A stretch of 64,000 nucleotides of DNA, from positions 372,001-436,000 of the forward strand of contig NZ_CP150452.1 of the NCBI RefSeq assembly GCF_051307045.1, written 5' to 3'. Positions 42,239 to 51,453 of this stretch are shown here, piece after piece. Below the pieces are notes generated by a model, which was given only the letters and a program-made list of their open reading frames with translations, searched no databases and was not told the origin of the DNA. Position 1 is the stretch's first letter, and each line of letters begins with the position of its first letter. Source of the DNA: Dryocola sp031988645. GTDB taxonomy: Bacteria; Pseudomonadota; Gammaproteobacteria; Enterobacterales; Enterobacteriaceae. The translations under genes were made by a program, and so were the position numbers.

Positions 42239-42997
42239 TCAGTGGATAACCTGCGAGAGGAATGCGCGGGTACGTTCTGACTTGGGATGGGCAAAGAATT
42301 CATCCGGCGGCGCCTGCTCGACGATTTCTCCTCGATCCATAAAGATAACCCTGTCGGCCACCGTTCTTGCGAAGCCCATTTCATGCGTTACGCACAGCAT
42401 TGTCATTCCTGACTGGGCAAGGCCAATCATGGTGTCCAGCACTTCCTTTACCATCTCCGGATCGAGCGCGGAAGTGGGCTCGTCAAACAGCATGATTTTA
42501 GGCTTCATACACAACGAGCGGGCAATCGCCACGCGTTGCTGCTGTCCGCCGGAGATTTGCCCGGGGAATTTATGAGCGTGTTCAGCGATCCGCACCCGCT
42601 CCAGATAGTGCATACCGAGCGCTTCGGCCTCTTTCTTCGGCATCTTTTTCACCCAGATTGGCGCCAGCGTGCAGTTCTGCAGCACGGTCAGATGGGGGAA
42701 AAGGTTAAAATGCTGGAACACCATTCCTACCTCGGTGCGCACTTTTTCTATATTGCGTAAGTCATCATTCAGCTCTGTTCCATCAACGATAATGCGGCCC
42801 TTTTGATGCTCTTCAAGATGGTTGATACAGCGAATGGTGGTTGATTTTCCGGACCCTGACGGCCCGCAGAGCACGATACGTTCGCCCTGCTTCACCTGTA
42901 AATTAATATCTTTTAGCACGTGAAACTGCCCGAACCATTTATTCACGTCTTCGAGCAGGATCATTGCCTCAGCAGGTTGCATAGTAACTTGACTCAT
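42239..42997 (-). CDS. yhdZ: YhdZ, ATP-binding subunit of a polar amino-acid ABC transporter
   Basis: A 252-residue ATPase with Walker A GPSGSGKST, Q loop in VFQHFNLFPHL, signature SGGQQQRVAIARSL and Walker B IMLFDEPTSALD. These fit the GlnQ/AapP branch that imports polar amino acids. It is the last gene of yhdWXYZ, nine bases after yhdY. The substrate is not determined by sequence; glutamate, glutamine or general L-amino acids are likely. Confidence 0.94.
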   Translation of the reverse strand: MSQVTMQPAEAMILLEDVNKWFGQFHVLKDINLQVKQGERIVLCGPSGSGKSTTIRCINHLEEHQKGRIIVDGTELNDDLRNIEKVRTEVGMVFQHFNLFPHLTVLQNCTLAPIWVKKMPKKEAEALGMHYLERVRIAEHAHKFPGQISGGQQQRVAIARSLCMKPKIMLFDEPTSALDPEMVKEVLDTMIGLAQSGMTMLCVTHEMGFARTVADRVIFMDRGEIVEQAPPDEFFAHPKSERTRAFLSQVIH

Positions 42998-43005
42998 TTT
43001 TATCC

Positions 43006-44106
43006 TCAGTGCGGTGCTCGCCCGGTGTTAAAGCGCTTTTCCAGATGCTGGCTGTAGCGCGACATGCTGAAACAAAAAGCCCAGTAGATCAGGGCGGCAA
43101 AGACATAGCCTTCCGTGGACATTCCCAGCCAGGCGGGATCCACCGTCGCCTGCTGCACGCTGCTAAACAGATCGAACAGGCCGATAATGATCACCAGGCT
43201 GGTATCTTTAAACAGCGCAATAATGGTATTGACCAGGCCCGGGATAACCAGTTTTAGCGCCTGAGGCAGAATAACCAGCCCCTGGGTTTTCCAGTATCCC
43301 AGCGCCAGCGACTCCGCCGCCTCGTATTGGCCTTTAGGCAGGGCCTGCAGGCCGCCGCGAACAACTTCGGCAACGTAAGCCGACTGGAAGAGGATGACCC
43401 CCACCAGGGCGCGGATCAGCTTATCGATGCTGGTTCCTTCAGAAAGAAACAGCGGCAGCATGACCGACGACATGAACAGCACGGTTATCAGCGGAACGCC
43501 ACGCCAGAACTCAATAAATATGACCGACAGGATCCTCACCACCGGCATGGTTGAGCGGCGCCCAAGGGCCAGTAAAATGCCCAGCGGCAAAGCGCCGGCG
43601 ATGCCGACCGAGGCGATGATCAGCGTTAACGTCAGCCCGCCCCACTGGCGAGTCTCCACCCGCTCAAGCCCCAGAAAGCCTCCGTACATCAGCCACCAGA
43701 CTACCAGCGGATAAACAACCGCCCAGGCCGCGATATAGCGCCCGCGGCGCGGCATAGCATTCCAGAACATAGGTACTATCGAGAGCAGGCCGATAATCAG
43801 CGCAAGGTTGATGCGCCAGCGTTGGTCATGCGGGTAAAGCCCATACATAAACTGGCCGAAACGGGCGTGAATAAACACCCAGCAGGCTCCCTCTTTGGTG
43901 CAGTCCGCACGCGTTTCGCCCGTCCAGTTGGCCTGGAAAAGCGCCCAGTTAAGCAACGGCGGAATGAGTTCCCACATCATCCATAAACAGAATATTGTCA
44001 GCAGACCGTTGGACCAGCTGGAAAACAGATTTTTACGAGCCCACTGCAGCGCACCCGTACGAACGGCTTTAGGGGGCGCCTGATGGGAGGTTAATGCTTT
44101 CGTCAT
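43006..44106 (-). CDS. yhdY: YhdY, permease subunit of the amino-acid ABC transporter
   Basis: A 366-residue HisM/AapM-type permease with several membrane helices. The coupling-helix EAA motif appears as GQYEAAESLALGYWKTQGLVILPQAL near residue 270. A long N-terminal segment before the core helices is typical of the Aap branch. It follows yhdX by nine bases. Confidence 0.94.
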   Translation of the reverse strand: MTKALTSHQAPPKAVRTGALQWARKNLFSSWSNGLLTIFCLWMMWELIPPLLNWALFQANWTGETRADCTKEGACWVFIHARFGQFMYGLYPHDQRWRINLALIIGLLSIVPMFWNAMPRRGRYIAAWAVVYPLVVWWLMYGGFLGLERVETRQWGGLTLTLIIASVGIAGALPLGILLALGRRSTMPVVRILSVIFIEFWRGVPLITVLFMSSVMLPLFLSEGTSIDKLIRALVGVILFQSAYVAEVVRGGLQALPKGQYEAAESLALGYWKTQGLVILPQALKLVIPGLVNTIIALFKDTSLVIIIGLFDLFSSVQQATVDPAWLGMSTEGYVFAALIYWAFCFSMSRYSQHLEKRFNTGRAPH

Positions 44107-44115
44107 CGTGGGTCC

Positions 44116-45297
44116 TTAGCGCTCGATCAGGGCTATGCGGCGGTTATAAATATTCATCAGCAGCGAGATGGTCAGGCTGATAATCAGATAAACCGACATC
44201 GTAATGGCGATGGTTTCGATGGCCTGCCCGGTCTGGTTTAGCACGGTTCCCGCAAACAGCGACACCATATCCGGATAGCCGATAGCGGCCGCCAGAGAGG
44301 AGTTCTTCACTATGTTGAGGTACTGGCTGGTCAGCGGCGGAATAATGACCCGCAGCGCCTGGGGAATAATGACCTGGCGTAACGTCACCGTATTTGGCAG
44401 CGCAAGGGAACGGGCGGCTTCATGCTGGCCGTGCGGGACCGACTGTATACCGGAGCGGATAATCTCCGCGATAAAAGCGGAGGTATAAACCGAAAGGGCC
44501 AGCGTTAAAGCCGCAAGCTCCGGAATCAGAACCATCCCGCCGCGGAAGTTAAAGCCGCGCAGGGCAGGCACGTCCCAGTGCAGGGCCGCGCCGAAAATCC
44601 ACTGCGCTATTGCCGGCAGCAAAATCAGTAAACCCAAAGCCACGGGCCACGTGCGGCGCAGCTGTCCGGTTTTCATCTGATGCATTTTGTTATAGCGAAA
44701 CAGGCCGGCGGAAACGACCAGCGCGGCGGCTATCGCAATGATGAAGGCCAGCGCGCCTTCCCCCATCTGCGGCGAAGGGATATATAAACCGCGGTTGCTC
44801 AGAAAGAGCAGATCGAATGCGTTTACCGCCTGCCGGGGGCCGGGCAGATTGCGCAGTACGGCAAAGTACCAGAAGAAGATTTGCAGCAGCGGCGGGATGT
44901 TGCGGAATGTCTCAATGTAGATGGTCGACAGTTTGCGTAACAGCCAGTTTTCTGACAGGCGGGCAAGGCCCAGAAAGAACCCGATAAAGGAGGCAAACAC
45001 GATACATAACGCGGATACCAGCAGGGTATTTAGCAACCCGACGACAAACACCCGGCCGTAGGTGTCGCCCTGCTCATAGTCAATGAGGTGCTGGACGATG
45101 CCGAAGCCGGCGGCGCGGTCGAGAAACGCAAAACCTGAGGTAATGCCACGATTATTAAGGTTAGTGACGGTGTTGTGTATCAGGTAAGCGGCGATGCCAA
45201 CAACGATGGCGACGGCGATAATCTGAAACAGCCAGGCACGAACCGCGGGATTAGAAAAGGAGAGGTCTCCTTTTACGGTTGGGCGGCGTTGGAGCAT
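44116..45297 (-). CDS. yhdX: YhdX, permease subunit of the amino-acid ABC transporter
   Basis: A 393-residue AapQ-type permease. Its EAA loop reads HGQHEAARSLALPNTVTLRQVIIPQALRV-like in short form (EAARSL...IPQAL). The ATG at 45297 gives the E. coli YhdX length; an ATG two codons earlier is possible. A hairpin lies in the 70-base gap after yhdW. Confidence 0.93.
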   Translation of the reverse strand: MLQRRPTVKGDLSFSNPAVRAWLFQIIAVAIVVGIAAYLIHNTVTNLNNRGITSGFAFLDRAAGFGIVQHLIDYEQGDTYGRVFVVGLLNTLLVSALCIVFASFIGFFLGLARLSENWLLRKLSTIYIETFRNIPPLLQIFFWYFAVLRNLPGPRQAVNAFDLLFLSNRGLYIPSPQMGEGALAFIIAIAAALVVSAGLFRYNKMHQMKTGQLRRTWPVALGLLILLPAIAQWIFGAALHWDVPALRGFNFRGGMVLIPELAALTLALSVYTSAFIAEIIRSGIQSVPHGQHEAARSLALPNTVTLRQVIIPQALRVIIPPLTSQYLNIVKNSSLAAAIGYPDMVSLFAGTVLNQTGQAIETIAITMSVYLIISLTISLLMNIYNRRIALIER

Positions 45298-45326
45298 AAG
45301 CAAACCTCAGTAACAGAAACTCTAAC

Positions 45327-45354
45327 CCTGGGCACTGCTTATGCAGCGCCCATT
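45327..45354 (-). promoter_or_regulatory. RNA hairpin between yhdW and yhdX
   Basis: On the minus-strand transcript TGGGCGCTGC pairs with GCAGTGCCCA over 10 bp with one G-U wobble around a 4-base loop. It probably stabilises the upstream yhdW message or limits read-through, so the binding protein is made in excess. Confidence 0.65.
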
Positions 45355-45367
45355 CCTGACGTTTCGC

Positions 45368-46393
45368 TTAGCGAACTGGCGGAGCGTACTGGATGCCGCC
45401 TTTGTTCCACAGGTTGTTCTGGCCGCGTTTGATTTTCAGCGGGCTTTCGGAACCAACGTTGTGCTCGAAAATTTCGGCGTAGTTACCGACCTGCTTCACG
45501 ATGTTGTAAGCCCATTTATTGTCGAGCTTCAAATCCTTGCCGAAGTCGCCCTCTTTGCCTAACAGATGCGCCATATCCGGGGTTGTCGGGTTAGCCGCCA
45601 TCTGGTCGACGTTTTTAGAGTCCACGCCCATCTCTTCGGCGTTCAGCATGGCGAACAGCGTCCAGCGCACGATGGCGAACCAGTCTTCGTCACCACGGCG
45701 AACGACCGGCCCCAGCGGCTCTTTAGAAATCACTTCCGGCAGCACTATCCATTCAGCCGGGTTGCTCAGCTTGATACGCAGCGCGTACAGCTGGGACTGG
45801 TCAGAGGCGAGGGTATCGCAACGGCCGGACTCCAGCGCTTTCGCTGATTCATCGGAACGGTCAAACGTTACCGGCGTGTACTTCATGTTATTGGCTTTGA
45901 AGTAGTCCGCTACGTTCAGCTCGGTATCGGTACCGGCCTGGATGCAAACCGTTGCGCCATCCAGCTCTTTGGCGCTCTTCAGGTCCGCTTTATTGTGCGT
46001 AAGGAAACCGATGCCGTCATAGTAGGTTACACCGGTGAAGATCATCCCCATGCCCGCGTCGCGCGAAGAGGTCCAGGTGGTATTACGGGAAAGGATGTCG
46101 ACTTCGCCTGACTGCAGGGCGGTGAAGCGCTCTTTGGCGGTCAGCGGCGTGTATTTAACTTTAGAAGCGTCTCCAAATACCGCGGCGGCGACGCCACGGC
46201 AAACGTCCACATCAATACCGGTAAATTTGCCGTTCGCATCGGCATACGAGAAGCCCGGCAGGCCGTCGCTGATGCCGCATTGCACAAAACCTTTCTTTTT
46301 CACGGCATCAAGCGAGGTACCGGCATGAGCCTGATTTGCAAGGGCTAACAACGAGCCGGCTGCAACCAGAGTGGCGATCATCATCTTTTTCAT
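45368..46393 (-). CDS. yhdW: YhdW, periplasmic amino-acid-binding protein of the ABC transporter
   Basis: A 341-residue solute-binding protein. The Sec signal peptide (residues 1-24) ends at NQAHA|G. The body fits family 3 binding proteins: FTGIDVDVCRGVAAAVFGD and GMGMIFTGVTYYDG are close to AapJ/BztA. It is first in the operon, behind a sigma-54 promoter. It is intact here; I recall the E. coli K-12 copy as a pseudogene. Confidence 0.94.
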   Translation of the reverse strand: MKKMMIATLVAAGSLLALANQAHAGTSLDAVKKKGFVQCGISDGLPGFSYADANGKFTGIDVDVCRGVAAAVFGDASKVKYTPLTAKERFTALQSGEVDILSRNTTWTSSRDAGMGMIFTGVTYYDGIGFLTHNKADLKSAKELDGATVCIQAGTDTELNVADYFKANNMKYTPVTFDRSDESAKALESGRCDTLASDQSQLYALRIKLSNPAEWIVLPEVISKEPLGPVVRRGDEDWFAIVRWTLFAMLNAEEMGVDSKNVDQMAANPTTPDMAHLLGKEGDFGKDLKLDNKWAYNIVKQVGNYAEIFEHNVGSESPLKIKRGQNNLWNKGGIQYAPPVR

Positions 46394-46481
46394 AATGCAT
46401 CCTGTGTGGCGAAATTATCGTTATATTTGTGGCTCCCCTGAGGCGCCGTTTTCAATCTGTGGCAACTGCCAGTCTTTCTAA

Positions 46482-46497
46482 AGCAAAGGGAATGCCA
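46482..46497 (-). promoter_or_regulatory. Sigma-54 promoter of yhdWXYZ
   Basis: On the minus strand TGGCATTCCCTTTGCT has the invariant GG (46495-46496) and GC (46483-46484) separated by exactly 10 bases, matching TGGCAC-N5-TTGCW with one change. It lies about 90 bases upstream of yhdW. The yhdWXYZ operon is known as nitrogen-regulated in E. coli. Confidence 0.75.
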
Positions 46498-46569
46498 GGT
46501 TTGCGACGGGCGTATTGCGTGTACGTTCGCCGCGGTAAGCTGAGTGTAGACAGGAAAATATGCGCACAA

Positions 46570-46586
46570 CGCCCTTTGACGGTGCA
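46570..46586 (-). promoter_or_regulatory. Candidate NtrC enhancer site upstream of yhdW
   Basis: The 17-base CGCCC-N7-GTGCA matches the NtrC dyad TGCAC-N7-GTGCA at eight of ten positions. Its centre lies about 105-110 bases upstream of the start predicted from the sigma-54 promoter, a usual enhancer distance. Confidence 0.4.
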
Positions 46587-46844
46587 AAATTGAAACCTGT
46601 GCCACATTTCAGAGCAAAAAAGTTTCAGAATTTGATCGGGGGAAAGGAACTGATTGCAGACGTTAATAGTAGCAGGGACAGGAACTGCGCCGGGATGTGA
46701 GAATTATCACGCTGTGAAATGCAATTGAATAAACTGACGTGATTTTGAGTGATTAGTTTCACGTTTCATTATTAGCGTCGATCGCTGATGGCGCTAAAAT
46801 TTCACGCCGTATTAAAAAGTTGCACCTCAATAAGGCAAAGCAAC

Positions 46845-46875
46845 AAAAAGCGCGGGTAAAGACCCGCGCTTTTTC
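46845..46875 (-). terminator. Terminator of yhdV
   Basis: A perfect 13-bp stem (46845-46857 with 46862-46874) with A/T tails on both sides, 15 bases past the yhdV stop. Confidence 0.85.
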
Positions 46876-46889
46876 ATGTTACTGCAGAA

Positions 46890-47111
46890 TCATTTAGTCA
46901 GTGCAACGATGCCCAGCGTCAGGCCTGCAAGAGCGGCAGCGCCGCCGGCGATAGCGCCGGCTGTTTCCCAGTTATCCTGAGTCGTGCCTTTCATACAGGT
47001 ATTGGTATGCACCAGACGGCCCTGGTCATCATAGACCGGTACGCAAGGCGAGTTGGTAGCACAGCCGGCTAGCAGGGTGGAAAGCACAGCAGCGGCAATA
47101 AGCTTTTTCAT
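46890..47111 (-). CDS. yhdV: YhdV, small predicted lipoprotein
   Basis: A 73-residue protein with a lipobox LLAGC near residue 18 that predicts lipidation of Cys. The mature part ends in a glycine/alanine-rich hydrophobic segment (AGAIAGGAAALAGLTLGIVAL) of the glycine-zipper kind. The ATG at 47111 gives MKKLIAAA, a proper signal start. Function is unknown. In E. coli it neighbours acrF, which is absent here. Confidence 0.88.
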   Translation of the reverse strand: MKKLIAAAVLSTLLAGCATNSPCVPVYDDQGRLVHTNTCMKGTTQDNWETAGAIAGGAAALAGLTLGIVALTK

Positions 47112-47348
47112 TTTCAACCTCATTAATACAAACACAGGGGCAGGGATACTTTCATTGGCGATCTAACAACGCTGAGTCTTCACGGTATTCACCCCGATAT
47201 GAATGTGCTGATTTTATCACCGCCATAACCGCGTAAGGAGCAGGGAATAATTGCAATTCATGTGCAGTGTAAACAAAGTGGAGAAAAGCGCATTACAGCG
47301 AAAAACTGAGGAGAAAAAATGGAGGCCGGGGCGATGGCAGAAGATAAA

Positions 47349-47382
47349 AAAGGCGCTTCCCCATGCCGAGTAGCGCCTTCTT
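47349..47382 (-). terminator. Terminator of dusB-fis
   Basis: On the minus strand AAGGCGCTA pairs with the GCGCCTT arm across a 13-base loop and is followed by a T run, 25 bases after the fis stop. Confidence 0.75.
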
Positions 47383-47406
47383 AAACAGCAACCTAACTGA
47401 TTAGTA

Positions 47407-47703
47407 TCAGTTCATGCCGTATTTTTTCAGCTTTTTGCGCAGCGTACCACGGTTGATGCCCATCATCAGAGCAGCACGGGTTTGGTTGCCACGGGTGTAT
47501 TGCATCACCATGTCCAACAATGGCTGCTCTACTTCAGCCAGTACCAGCTCATACAGATCGTTTACATCTTGACCATTCAGTTGAGCAAAATAGTTCTTCA
47601 GTGCCTGTTTCACAGAGTCACGCAGGGGTTTTTGGGTAACCTGGTCCTGAGAGTTAACGGTAGAAACGGTCAGTACGTCAGAATTTACGCGTTGTTCGAA
47701 CAT
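47407..47703 (-). CDS. fis: Fis, nucleoid-associated protein
   Basis: A 98-residue homodimer that bends DNA, activates rRNA P1 promoters and aids Hin/Gin inversion and excision by Xis. The N-terminal beta-hairpin arms (1-25) and C-terminal helix-turn-helix ([27 protein letters not shown] in two parts) match E. coli throughout. It is the second gene after dusB. Confidence 0.99.
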
Positions 47704-47728
47704 AGTTCTGTCAGCTCTTTATTTCTGT

Positions 47729-48694
47729 TTACGCAAAATTTTCGAAGTATGCCTCCAACGCCTCAAGCTGTTCGCTTGTGTCTTCAATGGCGTTGAATGT
47801 GCGCCGAAACTGGTCATCCGGAGCGTGTTCCTGGAGATACCAGGATACGTGTTTGCGTGCGATTCGGTATCCCTTTACCTGACCATAAAAGTCATGGAGT
47901 TCCCGAACGTGCGCGCAAAGTAAGCGCTTCACCTCTACCAGAGGTAAGGGTGGAAGCAGCTCTCCGGTGTCCAGATAGTGCTGGATTTCCCGAAAGATCC
48001 AGGGTCTTCCCTGAGCTGCGCGTCCTATCATCAGGGCATCAGCCCCCGTATAGTCGAGCACAGCTCTGGCTTTAAGCGGGTCAGTAATGTCGCCATTCGC
48101 GATAATCGGAATGGAAACTTTCTGCTTAACTGCCCGAATGCTGTCGTACTCAGCGTTTCCCTGGAATAAACAGGCGCGGGTGCGTCCATGAATTGTCAGG
48201 GCCTGAATGCCACAGTCTTCAGCCAGTTGGGCAATCTCTACACAGTTACGGTGCGCCGTGTCCCAGCCAGTGCGAATCTTTAACGTCACAGGAACGTCCA
48301 CTGCCTTCACCACCGTCGTCACGATAGACTTCACCAGACTCGGGTACTGCAGAAGGGCTGAACCTGCCAGTTTGCGATTCACTTTCTTCGCCGGGCAACC
48401 CATATTGATATCAATAATCTGAGCGCCATTAGCCACGTTAATGCGTGCGGCTTGTGCCATTTCTTCGGGATCGCTTCCGGCAATCTGCACGGTGCGGATA
48501 CCCGGCTCATCGACATGCACCATCCGTAAACGGGATTTGTCGCTCGCCCAGACTTCCGGGTTAGAAGACATCATCTCGGAAACGGTTAAACCTGCTCCCA
48601 TCTCATAACACAGCGTTCTGAACGGTCTGTCGGTAATGCCAGCCATAGGTGCTGCGATAAGGCGATTTCTGAGCTGGTGGTGTCCGATGCGCAT
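47729..48694 (-). CDS. dusB: DusB, tRNA-dihydrouridine synthase
   Basis: FMN enzyme that reduces uridine at position 17 of tRNAs. At 321 residues it has the TIM-barrel opening APMAGITDRPFR, the catalytic cysteine in NMGCPAKKVNRK, and GADALMIGRAAQGRPWIF. It is co-transcribed with fis 25 bases downstream; in E. coli its leader region is needed for fis translation. Confidence 0.97.
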   Translation of the reverse strand: MRIGHHQLRNRLIAAPMAGITDRPFRTLCYEMGAGLTVSEMMSSNPEVWASDKSRLRMVHVDEPGIRTVQIAGSDPEEMAQAARINVANGAQIIDINMGCPAKKVNRKLAGSALLQYPSLVKSIVTTVVKAVDVPVTLKIRTGWDTAHRNCVEIAQLAEDCGIQALTIHGRTRACLFQGNAEYDSIRAVKQKVSIPIIANGDITDPLKARAVLDYTGADALMIGRAAQGRPWIFREIQHYLDTGELLPPLPLVEVKRLLCAHVRELHDFYGQVKGYRIARKHVSWYLQEHAPDDQFRRTFNAIEDTSEQLEALEAYFENFA

Positions 48695-48733
48695 GAGTTA
48701 AGAAATGACCATACTGTACCTGCAAGGCGGCGT

Positions 48734-48762
48734 ATATTACGCATTTTTTACCAGAGATGAAA
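48734..48762 (-). promoter_or_regulatory. Promoter of dusB-fis
   Basis: On the minus strand TTTCAT (48757-48762) and TAATAT (48734-48739) are 17 bases apart, followed by a GC-rich discriminator (ACGCCGCC). The segment matches the growth-rate-controlled E. coli fis promoter. The AT-rich stretch at 48780-48930 is where Fis and IHF sites would be expected. Confidence 0.75.
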
Positions 48763-49104
48763 GGACAAACTTTGAGCAATCCGCTGTTGTAGATCAATGA
48801 ATCCTCAAGCTGTAGCGGTTATTGATTTTATTTATATTCATTATCAAACACTTAAATAATTTTGATTGATTTGTGCTCTTTTAAATTTTGCTGAAAATCA
48901 TCAATAACTCACCGATATTAAAGCGGTTGTTGCCAGATAAACTGCTGGATTCTTGCGCTGTTTCGGTGTTTTTATGCGAGCAAGGTCTCATTTTACTGCC
49001 GGAAACGTTGTCTGATAAGTGTGCTGTTGCAGGCGCGGCTGCGTGGTAAAACAACCCGTGAAAAAGGCTTTTGCTGCAGGGGGCGCGTAACCGCCCCCGG
49101 AATT
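48763..49104. other. AT-rich spacer upstream of dusB and downstream of prmA
   Basis: About 340 bases. The left part is AT-rich upstream control DNA of dusB-fis. A GC-rich hairpin (GGGGGCG 49079-49085 with CGCCCCC 49092-49098) lies just after the prmA stop and may terminate it, although the T run is weak. No gene is supported. Confidence 0.55.
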
Positions 49105-49986
49105 TTAGCGTTTGCTGCCTGTGATACGACACCACTCTTCTTTTTCAGCCACCGGGTCGAGCGTGAACTTATCGGCATAGGCTTCGCACACGCCTTCCGC
49201 CTGGCTTGCCAGCACGCCGGAAAGACCCAGCAAACCGCCCTGCACCGGCAGCACGCTGATTAACGGCGCCAGCTCACGCAAAGGGCCTGCGAGGATGTTA
49301 GCGACCACCACATCGGCGCTCATGGCTTCTGGCTGATCCTGCGGCAGATAAAGCTCCAGGCGCTCGGAAACGCCGTTGCGCTGGGCATTATCGCGGCTGG
49401 CCTGAATGGCCTGGGGATCGATATCGATGCCGATCGCTTTCGCCGCGCCAAGCTTAAGCGCCGCAATGGCCAGAATGCCGGAGCCGCAGCCGAAATCGAT
49501 AACGGTTTTGCCTGCCAGATCCAGGCCGTCCAGCCATTCGAGACAAAGAGAAGTGGTGGGATGCGTGCCGGTGCCGAACGCCAGGCCCGGGTCGAGCATC
49601 ACGTTCACGGCGTTTACGTCAGGCACGTCGCGCCAGCTTGGGCAAATCCATAAACGCTGGCCGAAACGCATGGGGTGGAAGTTATCCATCCACTCCCGCT
49701 CCCAGTCTTTGTCTTCGAGCTGCTCGATTTTATGACGGAAGCCCTGGCCGAGCAGCGGGTGGCCTTCTAAAATGGCCACCACCTCTTGCATATCGGCTTC
49801 TGCGTCAAACAGGCCGATGACATCGGTATCGCCCCACAGGCGAGTCTCACCCGGCAGGGGTTCAAATACCGGCGTGTCGTGCGTGTCCTGAAAGGTAACG
49901 GACACCGATCCGCTTTCAATCAGGGCATCGCCGAGCTCTTCAGCGTTGGCGCCGGTGGTATTAATCTTCAGTTGAATCCATGGCAT
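49105..49986 (-). CDS. prmA: PrmA, ribosomal protein L11 methyltransferase
   Basis: Trimethylates L11 using SAM. The 293-residue protein has an N-terminal L11-recognition domain (1-60) and a Rossmann domain with DFGCGSGILAIAALKLGA. The GTGTHPTTSLC segment is typical of the family. It lies 11 bases after panF. Confidence 0.97.
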   Translation of the reverse strand: MPWIQLKINTTGANAEELGDALIESGSVSVTFQDTHDTPVFEPLPGETRLWGDTDVIGLFDAEADMQEVVAILEGHPLLGQGFRHKIEQLEDKDWEREWMDNFHPMRFGQRLWICPSWRDVPDVNAVNVMLDPGLAFGTGTHPTTSLCLEWLDGLDLAGKTVIDFGCGSGILAIAALKLGAAKAIGIDIDPQAIQASRDNAQRNGVSERLELYLPQDQPEAMSADVVVANILAGPLRELAPLISVLPVQGGLLGLSGVLASQAEGVCEAYADKFTLDPVAEKEEWCRITGSKR

Positions 49987-49997
49987 GGCGAAACTCT

Positions 49998-51453
49998 TTA
50001 TTTATCAGTAGATGAAACAAGCGCTGGCTCCGGCACCCTGTGGCCGAAACGGTTGCCGATGATGAAGGCCAGCAGGCTTAATAATAGTGAAGGAACGATC
50101 GGGTGGAAGCTGAGCAGCTGGATATTAAAGCTTGCCAGCGCGGCATACAGCACGCCGCCGACGATCATCGCGCTTAACGCGCCCGTTGCGTTTGCGCTTT
50201 CCCAGTACAGGCCCAGCACCAGCGGCCAGAGGAAGACGGCTTCCAGGCCACCAAAAGCGAGCAGGTTAAGCCAGATGATCATCTCCGGCGGACGCCAGGC
50301 GGCAAGCAGCAGCAGCGCGCCCAGAATCAGCGTGATAAGCGAAGACATTCGCTTCAGGCGTTTCTCGTTATGGATCTGTTCTGGCCGCATGTTGAGATAG
50401 AGATCTTTTACGATCGTCGCCGAAGACTGCAGCAGCTGCGCGTTAATGGTGGACATAATGGCGGCCATCGGCGCGGCGAGGAAGATCCCGGCCGCAACGG
50501 GCGGCAGCACCGTCACCATCAAGGTTGGGATCACCAGATCCGGCACGTGCAAATCTGGCAGCACGGCCCTGCCCAGCGCCCCCGCCAGGTGCATTCCCAG
50601 CATCAATACCGCCACCACGACGGTGCCCAGGATAATGCCCCGGTGCACCGCTTTGCTGTCCTTATAGGAGATACAGCGCACGGCGGTATGCGGCAGGCCC
50701 AATCACCCCAAAGCACACCAGCACCCAGAAGGAGGTCATAAAGGCAGGCGAGAGAATATGGTCAGCGCCCTGCGGGGAAACCAGTTGCGGATCGATATGC
50801 TGAAGTTTATCCACCGCGCTTTCCAGCCCTCCTGCGGCGTGAATCACGCCCACCAGCAGCAGGATGGTGCCCAGCAACATCACCAGCCCCTGCATGGCGT
50901 CGTTCAACACGCTGGCGCGAAAGCCGCCGAACGCGGTGTAGAGCGCGATACTGATGCCGAAGATCAGCAGGCCGGTTTCGTAAGGGATACCCGCCGCGGT
51001 TTCGAGCAGGCGGGCGCCGCCGATGAACTGTACCGTCATCGCGCCGATAAAGGCCACCAGCAGGCTCAGGCTTGCCAGCCACACCAGCAGCCTGCTCTGG
51101 TAGCGTCCGTAGAGCATGTCATTGAGCGTTACCGCGTTATAACGGCGGGCGAGAATGGCGAACTTCTTGCCCAAAATGCCCAGCGACAGCCAGACGGCGG
51201 GAAGCTGGATCATCGCCAGCAGCACCCAGCCCAGCCCGTATTTGTAGGCGGCGCCCGGCCCGCCAATAAATGAACTGGCGCTGATATAGGTGGCCGTAAG
51301 GGTCATTGCCAGCACGAATCCGCCCATTGAACGGCTGCCCAGGAAGTATTCATTAAGGAAATTGCCCGTGCTCCGCTTGCGCATGGCGTACACGGAGAGG
51401 CCAAACACCACCAGCAGATAGGCGACCAGAGGCAAAACGACTTCAAGCTGCAT
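49998..51453 (-). CDS. panF: PanF, sodium/pantothenate symporter (frame broken by one extra base near 50698)
   Basis: Inner-membrane SSS-family importer of pantothenate, the coenzyme A precursor, with about 12-13 helices. The ATG at 51453 gives MQLEVVLPLVAYLLVVFG. The frame breaks at GGCCC (50696-50700) in FGVIGLPHTAVR; removing one base yields 484 residues against 483 in E. coli. The start overlaps the end of yhdT. Confidence 0.93.

Larger units (their letters stand above)
46394..46844. other. Long regulatory gap between yhdW and yhdV
   Basis: About 450 bases without a convincing gene. It holds the sigma-54 promoter and an NtrC-like site. A 71-codon minus frame at 46390-46605 covers the promoter and has no family features. 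The half nearest yhdV is AT-rich with no further element I can name. Confidence 0.6.
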
